Assembly (NCBI GenBank): GCA_947591455.1
Contig: CANQDC010000006.1
Location: 1-36,528 of the forward strand
DNA length: 36,528 nucleotides
Direction: 5' to 3'
Origin: an uncultured Bacilli bacterium
GTDB lineage: Bacteria; Bacillota_I; Bacilli_A; RF39; UBA660
Shown here: positions 10,021 through 18,468 of the stretch, piece by piece
Position numbering within the stretch: the first letter of the stretch is position 1
Layout: every line of letters starts with the position of its first letter
The notes under the pieces: model-generated
What the model saw: only the letters and a program-made list of their open reading frames with translations
What the model was told of the DNA's origin: nothing
Database searches by the model: none
Position numbers and translations under genes: made by a program

Positions 10021-11014
10021 TCACTTCCTAGTTAATTTGTTTGTAATTTTGTTTAATATATAAGCCATAATTAATGTTGGTATTATCGATAGACTAAAAT
10101 TTAAATATGGATTATTACTAGGAACAAGTTCATAAATAATTTGTTGAATTAAAAAGCCCCATAAATAAATTTCATAAGAAAGTTTTAATATATTTTCTTT
10201 AGTAAATACTTTCTTACACTCAAATGATAACCAAAGACATAAATATGGTATCGTTATTATTTTAACATATAAAAAAATATTAAGGAATAAACTAATAATA
10301 GTAATTAAAAATAAAATACATGCATATCTATTTTTTAAAGGAATTTTATCAAAATAAATATAAGTAATCATTCCCATATAAAATAGAAAAAATAATGGAA
10401 GAACTGATTCTAATGTAGGAAAATACATATATAATATCTTTTGAAATAATAAACAACCTAAGAAAAGAATAAAAGTATATTTAAAATTTTTTTTATTTAT
10501 AATTTTTATTTTATAAGCTATAAAACAGAAAATATAACATAAAAATTCTACTGGTAGTGTCCATAAAGACCCATTCGTGGATAAAGAATAAATATGATTT
10601 GTCCATAAACCTATTATTTTATGCGTTGTTATTAACAAAGAATTTTTTATTAAATATAGATAGGGAGAAGAATCCATAAAGTATTCTTTTAATGATACAT
10701 TTGTAAATAATGGTCCAACGATAAAAACGGTACATAGAAGAACTAAAAATAAAGATGGGAAAATACGCTTTATTCTTTTCTTAAAAAATGTAAACCCCCC
10801 CCCCTGAGGAGATTAACGACTTAGTTATTAAAAAACCACTAAAAAATAAGAAAATACATACACTTAAATTTCCTAAATCCAGTTGTCCATGAGTAAGTCT
10901 ATTAACAGGATCAAAAAAATTGGGACCATTCGTAATGGGAAAAGCATGCGAAAAAATTACCAAAATTGCTGATACAAATTTTATTAATGAAATATTATTA
11001 TTTTTTGTATTCAT
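10021..11014 (-). pseudogene. acyltransferase-3 family membrane O-acyltransferase, split by a +1 frameshift at a G10 tract (probably phase-variable OFF state)
   Basis: ORFs 10781-11014 (77 aa, 'LIKFVSAILVIFSHAFPI...GFLITKSLISSGGG') and 10021-10677 ('NGSLWTLPVEFLCY...') are the two halves of one acyltransferase-3. Reading through with nine Gs gives SSGGGFTFFKKRIKRIFPSLFLVLLCTVFIVGPLFTNVSLKEYFMDSSPY with no stop; composite 993 nt, 330 aa. Confidence 0.92.
10795..10804 (-). repeat. C10 (G10 on coding strand) homopolymer tract inside the acyltransferase gene
   Basis: gtaaaCCCCCCCCCCtgagga read directly. Confidence 0.98.
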
Positions 11015-11016
11015 TT

Positions 11017-11802
11017 TTAACTTTTTTGATGAATAATACGTTTATATGATTTTTTTAAAATCGTTTTTAAAGAATCTTTTTCTAATGATAAAATTTGTAC
11101 ATTTCCAACTTTTAAATTATTATGATAATTTACCCACACATTCATTAATCTTTCACTTAAAAATCCATATATTCTTTTTTGGAGAACGGAATAATTTTTT
11201 ATATTAGTTTGTTTTTCAACTTCAAATAAAATATTGAAAAGCCATTCGCAATATTCATTAAATAATTTTTTAGGCATAATAAACATATTGCAAATAAACA
11301 TTTTATGTTTTTTCATAGTTTGCTTATAGCATTCTAAATATTCAGGATATAATTTTTCAATAACGCTTTCTGTTACTTTTAAATCAGAAATATAATGTTG
11401 TTGCTTATACTTGGATTCAATATTTTTAGTATATAAATTTATATATTGACTCACAATAATATCATATTGATTTAATAAATCCTCTATTTCTTTTCTATTT
11501 AATATAAGTTCATATTTGTTTTTACATTTTTTTATTTCTTTTTTACTTTTTAAAGTAAAATATCTCCTATAATGATTTAAACCTATATAGTCACAATTTA
11601 AATTTTTCCAAGCCCAATATAAAGCTGTTAATTCACAATAATTAGGATTTTTTATAGAAATATTATCGTTGGTATTATCTTGTAAATATCCTAAATTTGG
11701 TTTCCCTTCTGCTCCTACTTGAATTGGCATATAAATATCATCACTTGGCATTTGATATTTTTTATGAGTTGCCACTAAAATTTTTATATCTTTCTTTTTC
11801 AT
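11017..11802 (-). CDS. DUF4422 family (capsular polysaccharide glycosyltransferase-like)
   Basis: 261 aa; 'ILVATHKKYQMPSDDIYMPIQVG', 'NYCELTALYWAWKNLNCDYIGLNHYRRYF' typical of DUF4422. Confidence 0.9.
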   Translation of the reverse strand: MKKKDIKILVATHKKYQMPSDDIYMPIQVGAEGKPNLGYLQDNTNDNISIKNPNYCELTALYWAWKNLNCDYIGLNHYRRYFTLKSKKEIKKCKNKYELILNRKEIEDLLNQYDIIVSQYINLYTKNIESKYKQQHYISDLKVTESVIEKLYPEYLECYKQTMKKHKMFICNMFIMPKKLFNEYCEWLFNILFEVEKQTNIKNYSVLQKRIYGFLSERLMNVWVNYHNNLKVGNVQILSLEKDSLKTILKKSYKRIIHQKS

Positions 11803-11807
11803 AAATA

Positions 11808-12914
11808 TTATCCTTCTAATTTTGCAAATAAATTTAATGATGATTCTATTACATCATCCATATCATAATACTTGTATTCAGCCAGTCTTCCTCCAAAAAT
11901 TACTTTATTTTCTTTTTGAGCAAGTTTTCGATAATCATCTGCTAATTTATTATTTCGATCATCATTCATTACATAATATGCTTCTTTTTCTGGATTCCAA
12001 TCGTCTGGATACTCATACGTTACAACAGTTTTTTCTTGATTGCCATATTCGAAATGTTTATGTTCAATTACTCTTGTATATGGAATTTCTCTTTCTGTAT
12101 AATTAACAACTGCATTCCCTTGATAATTTTTTTCATTAATTATTTTTGTTTCAAATCTTAACGATCTATATTCTAATCTTCCCAGTTGAAAATTAAAATA
12201 CTCATCTAACATACCCGTAAAAATTACTTTTTCACACATATTATCAAATTTATCTTTATTGTCAAAATAATTAGTATTTAATTTAACTTCTATTCCTTCT
12301 AACATATTTTCTACTAATTTGGTATATCCTCCTATAGGAATACCTTGATATAAATCATTAAAGTAATTATTATCATAAATAAAACGAACAGGTAATCTTT
12401 TAATAATAAAAGCTGGCAATTCTGTACAACTTCTACCCCATTGTTTTTCTGTATATCCTTTTACTAATTTTTCATAAATACTTCTTCCTACTAAAGATAT
12501 GGCTTGCTCTTCTAAATTCCTAGGTTCTCCTTTAATTTCAGCTTTTTCTTTTTCTATTTTATTCATTGCATCTTGTGGAGTAAAAACATCTGGCCAAATT
12601 TTTGAAAAAGTATTCATATTAAATGGCATATTATATACTTCATTTTTATATCGAGCTATTGGAGAATTTGTATATCTATTAAACTCAGCAAATTGATTAA
12701 CAAATTGCCATACTTCTTTATTATCTGTATGAAATATATGAGCTCCATATTTATGTACATTTATTCCCTCAATATTTTCGGTATAAACGTTTCCTGCAAT
12801 GTGATTTCTTTTATCTATTACTAAAACTTTTTTCCCTTTTTCCTTTGCTTTATATGCAAAAGTTGCTCCAAATAGTCCTGCGCCTACTATAACATAATCA
12901 TATTCTCTATTCAT
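11808..12914 (-). CDS. glf: UDP-galactopyranose mutase
   Basis: 368 aa; 'DYVIVGAGLFGATFAYKAKEKGKKVLVIDKRNHIAGNVYTE', 'YGAHIFHTDNKEVWQFVNQF', 'FGGRLAEYKYYDMDDVI'; SD aggag upstream. Confidence 0.97.
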   Translation of the reverse strand: MNREYDYVIVGAGLFGATFAYKAKEKGKKVLVIDKRNHIAGNVYTENIEGINVHKYGAHIFHTDNKEVWQFVNQFAEFNRYTNSPIARYKNEVYNMPFNMNTFSKIWPDVFTPQDAMNKIEKEKAEIKGEPRNLEEQAISLVGRSIYEKLVKGYTEKQWGRSCTELPAFIIKRLPVRFIYDNNYFNDLYQGIPIGGYTKLVENMLEGIEVKLNTNYFDNKDKFDNMCEKVIFTGMLDEYFNFQLGRLEYRSLRFETKIINEKNYQGNAVVNYTEREIPYTRVIEHKHFEYGNQEKTVVTYEYPDDWNPEKEAYYVMNDDRNNKLADDYRKLAQKENKVIFGGRLAEYKYYDMDDVIESSLNLFAKLEG

Positions 12915-13108
12915 CTTTATTTCTCCTGTCTTCTCATAAAAATTGTTTATATCCTGCTATAATAATACAAAATGATTTATTATTCTTATTTCGATTAATA
13001 AATTGATATTTTCCTTTTATTCTTTTCTTTTTTTTATTTTTCACATATGCACTATGTTTACACACATAGAATTTTTAGCTAAGTTATATATATACTTATT
13101 TTTTTCTC

Positions 13109-13882
13109 CTATATATTTATTATTTTAACATTTATTCCGCTTATTTTAAAAATTTTATATACTTTTTCTAGCATTTCATCTGATACTTCGGTTAATTCTT
13201 CCGGTTCAATCCCTATCGATTGATATTTACTTAAAGCCAAATTATGAATTTTAAAAATTTCGACATTTTTATAATTATATTTTTTCAAGGCCTTAATCAA
13301 AAGTTCAATATTATTATCTTTTAAAGTATATTCATTACTAAAAGGTATTCGAAAAATATCAATAGTTATATTTTTATATTTTAAAAAATCTAAATTTTTA
13401 AAATATAATTCTATATCTCCATTTAGGATGTTTTTGCATTCATCCGCATCTAATATTTTCATATCAATAATCCATTCATTTACATAGTCAACTGCCTCTT
13501 GAATTAATTCTGTTTGAACTTGTAATGCCGTTTCAAAACATATATTTATCTTTTTTTCTTTTAATTTTTTTAATAAAGGAAGCATTGCTTTTATTTGAAG
13601 TAAGGGTTCTCCTCCTGAGAATGTTACTCCACCATTATCTAACGTATAATAATCATAATCTTTCATGATTTCATTAAATAATTCATCACAAGTATAATCT
13701 TTTCCAAAAATGCCTTTTTCTTTTGTATTCTGATTGTAATATTCAGTAAAATTATAACTTTTATTTTCTGGATTCGCACACCAAGGGCAATTTAAGTTGC
13801 AACCTTTTAAAAAAATTGTAGTACGAATCCCTGGGCCATCATGTAAACTAAATCTTTGAATATTAGATACTCTTACCTTCAT
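13109..13882 (-). CDS. glycyl-radical enzyme activase (radical SAM, PFL-AE-like)
   Basis: 257 aa; 'FSLHDGPGIRTTIFLKGCNLNCPWCANPENK' with CX3CX2C, 'GGVTFSGGEPLLQ'; overlaps the upstream GRE gene by 20 bp. Confidence 0.95.
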   Translation of the reverse strand: MKVRVSNIQRFSLHDGPGIRTTIFLKGCNLNCPWCANPENKSYNFTEYYNQNTKEKGIFGKDYTCDELFNEIMKDYDYYTLDNGGVTFSGGEPLLQIKAMLPLLKKLKEKKINICFETALQVQTELIQEAVDYVNEWIIDMKILDADECKNILNGDIELYFKNLDFLKYKNITIDIFRIPFSNEYTLKDNNIELLIKALKKYNYKNVEIFKIHNLALSKYQSIGIEPEELTEVSDEMLEKVYKIFKISGINVKIINI

Positions 13883-15893
13883 TTTTCAAAGCTCTTTCTA
13901 TTAATAAATTTTTATAATTTTCTGGTAAATCATTAAAATAAGCACTGAATCCCCAAACTCGCACAATTAAATTTTCATATTGTTTTGGATTTGCTTTTGC
14001 TTTTATCAATGTGTCACTACTAGTTACATTCATTTGCATTTGAAAAAATCCTAAAGAAATACTTAATATTAAAAAATTAACCATTTTATCAAAATTATTT
14101 TCAATAAATGAAGGAGTAATCATAAAATCTATTACGTTTCCATTAAATCGGCTACTTGAATAATCTAATTTTGAAGCAAACTGTATTAATTCTGTATAGG
14201 CTACGGAAGCTTTATCTGAAGAAATATGTACTCCAAATGGGTCATCATTTTTACGTCCATCAAATGAAGCAGCTACATGCATTGATTTTGTAATATAAGA
14301 TGGAGCACTTAAACCAAATTTAAATTTTCCACCTAATTTATTTACATGATTATTTAATATATCATTTACTTTTTTAGTTATTGTATTTGTTAATTCAATA
14401 ATTTCTTTTGAATCTGTACCATATCGTATAGGCTGTTTTTTTAAATCTATTATAATATTTTCGTTTTCAAAATAATTATTTTGACGTAATGTATTTATTT
14501 GCGATAATTGATAAGTTTTTTTATCAAATACAAAATGTTTAATATTATATAAACTATTTACCACATTACTTAATGAAACAGAAGTAAAACCGTAATGATT
14601 ATACTTTGCTCCTCCATAAGCAATATCTTTCGCATTTTTATTACAATTCTCAGTAAATAAGGATAATAATGGAGATTCTTCCCATTCAATGCTATTTATT
14701 TTTTCAATATATTCTAAAATATAATCTTGTAAAAATTGTATATATGTTTCTAAAAATTGTTCAAAAGTTTCTACATTATCTAGTTCTATACTATCTATCA
14801 TTTTCAAGAAAGGTTCCATGTAAACAATGGAATCAATATTATTTTGATCAAACGATTTCCCTGGTATAAATGGTTCCCAACAAGCTGAAGTAGCATAATT
14901 ATAAGCATCTTTTTTGTCATATCCATAGTCAATAAGTTTTGGAATAATGACATCATCATTCGAAAATAATGGACACCCTATTCCTGTTTGAATACATTTT
15001 AATGATACTTCCATTAAATCTTTCGGAATATTTTTAGCTACTCGCAATAATATTTTTGGATCAGGCAAAGATAAATCATGTAGAACTTCAATAAATAAAT
15101 ATGTAAGATCATTATAAAAATATTTTCCATTAGGTTCTAAACCACCAAGTATTATTATTTGTCCTGTATCTCCTAATAAAGAATTACTTTTAAACCAGAA
15201 ATTTTGATGTAATGTTTCTATAAAGTCTTTTATTAATTTTTTAGCTTTTTCAACTGTTAAATTTTTTTCTTTTATATCTTGCTTATAAAGTTTGTCTAAA
15301 ATTTTATCTAAACGTCCTAACCCATTTAAACATAATCCTGATTGCCATATTAATTGATTAAAAAATAAAATACGTTGTAATGCTTCTTCAAATGAAGTTG
15401 CTTCTTTGGTTTTTATATTTTGAAAATAATTAATCAATTTCTTTTTATCTTTACGCGTACTTTTTGTGATTTTATCACATATACGATTAATATATTCTTC
15501 TATTCCTAATATCAGTTGTTCCTGACTATCTTTAAATTTCCCTGAAGTGATTTTTAAATTGTCTTTTTTTAAATTTATTAAAGAGTTATGAATCACTTTT
15601 GAATAATCAATAGTCAAATTATCTATCATACGATTTTCACGAGGAACAATTTTAAACACATCTAAAGTATAAATAAAATGATTATTCGTATCGATATTTA
15701 TTTTGGCTTTGTTAAAAACTTTTCTAATTTGTTCTCCTTTTAATAATTTTTTACTTGGAGTATAAAAATTAAAAATAGATTGAATACTAAATATCAAAGT
15801 TTTCCATATATTTTTATATTTACGGTGAAATAAATAAATTAATCGAATTCGTGCAATATTTGTTTTCCCAATAATTTTTTTTATTGTTTCCAT
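13863..15893 (-). CDS. glycyl-radical enzyme, pyruvate formate-lyase/dehydratase superfamily, substrate unknown
   Basis: 676 aa; 'GGLEPNGKYFYNDLTYLFIEVLHDLSLPDPKILLRVAKN', 'GIGCPLFSNDDVIIPKLIDYGYDKKDAYNYATSACWEP' (C-x-E; Cys codon 14880-14882), C-terminal glycyl motif 'RVWGFSAYF' (Gly codon 13950-13952). Confidence 0.93.
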   Translation of the reverse strand: METIKKIIGKTNIARIRLIYLFHRKYKNIWKTLIFSIQSIFNFYTPSKKLLKGEQIRKVFNKAKINIDTNNHFIYTLDVFKIVPRENRMIDNLTIDYSKVIHNSLINLKKDNLKITSGKFKDSQEQLILGIEEYINRICDKITKSTRKDKKKLINYFQNIKTKEATSFEEALQRILFFNQLIWQSGLCLNGLGRLDKILDKLYKQDIKEKNLTVEKAKKLIKDFIETLHQNFWFKSNSLLGDTGQIIILGGLEPNGKYFYNDLTYLFIEVLHDLSLPDPKILLRVAKNIPKDLMEVSLKCIQTGIGCPLFSNDDVIIPKLIDYGYDKKDAYNYATSACWEPFIPGKSFDQNNIDSIVYMEPFLKMIDSIELDNVETFEQFLETYIQFLQDYILEYIEKINSIEWEESPLLSLFTENCNKNAKDIAYGGAKYNHYGFTSVSLSNVVNSLYNIKHFVFDKKTYQLSQINTLRQNNYFENENIIIDLKKQPIRYGTDSKEIIELTNTITKKVNDILNNHVNKLGGKFKFGLSAPSYITKSMHVAASFDGRKNDDPFGVHISSDKASVAYTELIQFASKLDYSSSRFNGNVIDFMITPSFIENNFDKMVNFLILSISLGFFQMQMNVTSSDTLIKAKANPKQYENLIVRVWGFSAYFNDLPENYKNLLIERALKNEGKSI

Positions 15894-15896
15894 AAA

Positions 15897-17345
15897 TTAA
15901 CCTCTTTTTCTTTTTATACCTACCAATATTTGCCTTAAAATATCTACAAAAAAACTTTCTTTTAATATGAATAACATCAAAAAATAAGTTAACATTCCAA
16001 TAAAAATTTCTATCATTGTATTTAATATACTCACTTTTAAATATGTAACAACATAACTTACAACTAATAACATAATTACTCCGCTAATTATATTTTTTAC
16101 TCCAAATTTAAGTATATCTCTAAATAAAAATTGATCTTTAAAAAAATGTAATTGATAGATAAGAATAACACTTTCTGCTGCTACTGAAGCTATTGCTGCA
16201 CCAGCACCTCCATATTTTGGAATTAAAATCATATTAAATAAAACATTTGTAAATGCTCCTATTATAACTGATACTGTAAAAATATTTTGTTTACCAGTCT
16301 GAACCAAATATTGAATACCAGTTATTCCATTTAATCCTATAGCTATTAAAATTGGAGTGGTAAAAATTAAAATATTGGTTACTCCATCAAAACCATCTCC
16401 ATAGAACCAAGGTACAAATTTAGAGGCGATTGCAATCAACCCTAAAGCTAACGGGATTCCTAAAAACCACACAAATTGAAAAGATTTTTTTAAACAATTT
16501 TTTACTTCGTCATAATTCTTTTCCATGTATGCTGCAGCAATTCGTGAATTCATGACAGTTTGTAAAGCACTTATTAAAACTAAAGCTGCTCTAACAACTT
16601 TCTGTGCTTGTTCATAAAATCCTACTTCTGCCATATTATTAGTTAATAATCCTATCATTGTTTTATCTAAAACAGTATAAATTTGAATTGCAATTTGTGG
16701 TAAAAATAATAAAATTGTTGGTTTTATATGCTTTTTTAATTGTAAATCCTTTATAGGTATTTTTATTATATATTTCGGTAAATATAAAAATAAAGATAAA
16801 TTTCCTATTAATTCTGAACCAACTGAAATTGCAAAATACTTCCATAAATCAGTAGGATTTTTGACTAAGACAAAAATTAATATTAAACTCATCACTTTTA
16901 CAATCAAGTTACGAATAACTGTTTTATCAAATTCTTCTAAACCTTGAAAAAACCAACTAATATCAAACATTGAAGCAACTAACTGTATAATTAATATTCT
17001 ATAATAAAATGCATAATTTCCTTCTCTACCGTAAATAAAATAAAATAAACCTATAGTTACTAAAAGTGATATAAAACGCAATAACAGAAGTTCAAGAAAA
17101 GATTTGCTAAATTCTTTTTTATTATTTTGATGATATGCAATTTCTCGTTGACCATACATTGCAATACCAAGAGACCCAAATAAAACAAAATAAGTTACAA
17201 TTGACATCGTATATCCAAAAATGCCAATAGGTTCTGCTTGTAAAACTCTTGACAAATATGGAGTGGTAATTAATGGTAACAAAATAGTTAACATTTGGTA
17301 AATCAAATTAAATAGATAATTTTTAGCTATACTTTTCTTTTTCAT
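15897..17345 (-). CDS. Wzx-type oligosaccharide flippase (MATE/MOP superfamily)
   Basis: 482 aa; 'NYLFNLIYQMLTILLPLITTPYLSRVLQAEPIGIFGYTMSIVTYFVLFGSLGIAMYGQREIAYHQ' typical of RfbX/Wzx. Confidence 0.93.
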   Translation of the reverse strand: MKKKSIAKNYLFNLIYQMLTILLPLITTPYLSRVLQAEPIGIFGYTMSIVTYFVLFGSLGIAMYGQREIAYHQNNKKEFSKSFLELLLLRFISLLVTIGLFYFIYGREGNYAFYYRILIIQLVASMFDISWFFQGLEEFDKTVIRNLIVKVMSLILIFVLVKNPTDLWKYFAISVGSELIGNLSLFLYLPKYIIKIPIKDLQLKKHIKPTILLFLPQIAIQIYTVLDKTMIGLLTNNMAEVGFYEQAQKVVRAALVLISALQTVMNSRIAAAYMEKNYDEVKNCLKKSFQFVWFLGIPLALGLIAIASKFVPWFYGDGFDGVTNILIFTTPILIAIGLNGITGIQYLVQTGKQNIFTVSVIIGAFTNVLFNMILIPKYGGAGAAIASVAAESVILIYQLHFFKDQFLFRDILKFGVKNIISGVIMLLVVSYVVTYLKVSILNTMIEIFIGMLTYFLMLFILKESFFVDILRQILVGIKRKRG

Positions 17346-17365
17346 GCATAACTCCTTTCAAAATA

Positions 17366-17701
17366 TTACTTTTTTTGACTTTTCAAGAGTGATATTTCTT
17401 GGATAATTAAAGTAAGTCTTTTCTTTTGCTCTGCTACAATTATTGTTAAAATCATTGTTATAAAAATCATTAAAGTTAAAATTACTCCCACAACAAAACT
17501 TGCCAAAACTTGAAATCCACAAAATTCACTAATAGAGACTAATATATTTGGAAAAGCTCCCAAAATTAGCATAATTAGAATAATAGCATACCATACTAAA
17601 GAATATTTTACTGGTAATTTTTGTTTTTTTAGAAAATAACTTGTTATGATAAACCAAAATATAGCAAATATAATTAAGAATAATCTTAAATTAGTATCCA
17701 T
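17366..17701 (-). CDS. DUF2304 family small membrane protein
   Basis: Start trimmed from the track ORF (17770) to the ATG at 17701, which overlaps the upstream GT2 stop (taATG); 'LVWYAIILIMLILGAFPNILVSISEFCGFQVLASFVVGVI' fits DUF2304. Confidence 0.85.
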   Translation of the reverse strand: MDTNLRLFLIIFAIFWFIITSYFLKKQKLPVKYSLVWYAIILIMLILGAFPNILVSISEFCGFQVLASFVVGVILTLMIFITMILTIIVAEQKKRLTLIIQEISLLKSQKK

Positions 17702-18411
17702 TACTTCACTCTCTTTCCAATTATTAATATTGATAGAAATACATTGATCATATAATATGCTTGTTTCCAAGATGTAATAGAAGATTTTCCTTTTGTTCTT
17801 TCTTTCATACTAACTGGTACTTCTTCTACTTTTAAATGATGACGTAAAACTTCTACAGTAGATATTGGTTCCGGATATTCTGTTGGATAAGTTAAAGCAA
17901 ATAGTGATATAACATTCTTATCTGCAGCTCTAAATCCACTTGTAGTATCATATATTTTTTTATTAGTTTTTAATTTTATTACAAAAGAAATCATTTTAAT
18001 TCCAATTCTTCTTGCAAAAGAAGATTGAAATTCACTACTATCTTTCTTTATAAACCGAGAACCTATTACCATATTGGCTTTGTTATTTACTATTGGATCT
18101 ATAATATTTTTTACATAGCCAACATCATGTTGTCCATCACCATCATATTGAACCGCTATATCATAATTATTTTCTAATGCATATTTATATCCAGTTTGTA
18201 CTGCACCACCAATTCCTAAATTACGAATCAAATCAATAACAGGTATGTTATTTTCATGACATATTTTTGATGTCTCATCTGTTGATCCATCATTAATAAC
18301 TATCACATCATATTTTGTTTTATTTTTCTTATTAAAATCTATTATTTTTTGATAAGTTTTTAAAATATTTTCTTCTTCATTATAAGCTGGAATAATTAAC
18401 AATATCTTCAT
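17701..18411 (-). CDS. GT2 polyprenyl-phosphate glycosyltransferase (DPM1-like)
   Basis: 236 aa; 'LLIIPAYNEEENILKTYQKI', 'VINDGSTDET', 'AVQYDGDGQHD', 'GSRF'. Confidence 0.93.
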   Translation of the reverse strand: MKILLIIPAYNEEENILKTYQKIIDFNKKNKTKYDVIVINDGSTDETSKICHENNIPVIDLIRNLGIGGAVQTGYKYALENNYDIAVQYDGDGQHDVGYVKNIIDPIVNNKANMVIGSRFIKKDSSEFQSSFARRIGIKMISFVIKLKTNKKIYDTTSGFRAADKNVISLFALTYPTEYPEPISTVEVLRHHLKVEEVPVSMKERTKGKSSITSWKQAYYMINVFLSILIIGKRVK

Positions 18412-18468
18412 AAATTAAATCTCCTACTTCTTTTTAGTTTAGACCCAATTAATAATAAATTCTTTTAG

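Noticed and set aside
10021-10677. Independent 218-aa gene starting at ATG 10677
   Set aside because: Its frame is open back to the G10 tract and continues the acyltransferase-3 sequence, so it is the 3' half of one gene; re-initiation in the OFF state cannot be excluded
11822-12106. Plus-strand ORF of 94 aa, His/Leu-rich
   Set aside because: Antisense to glf, which has complete family motifs; composition is a reverse-frame artefact
12499-12696. Plus-strand ORF of 65 aa
   Set aside because: Antisense to glf
14669-14869. Plus-strand ORF of 66 aa
   Set aside because: Antisense to the glycyl-radical enzyme
13863-15893. Annotation as housekeeping pyruvate formate-lyase (pflB)
   Set aside because: Active-site region lacks the PFL Cys-Cys pair, the protein is divergent at 676 aa, and it sits in a glycan operon
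16663-16845. Minus-strand ORF of 60 aa
   Set aside because: Alternate frame within the Wzx gene
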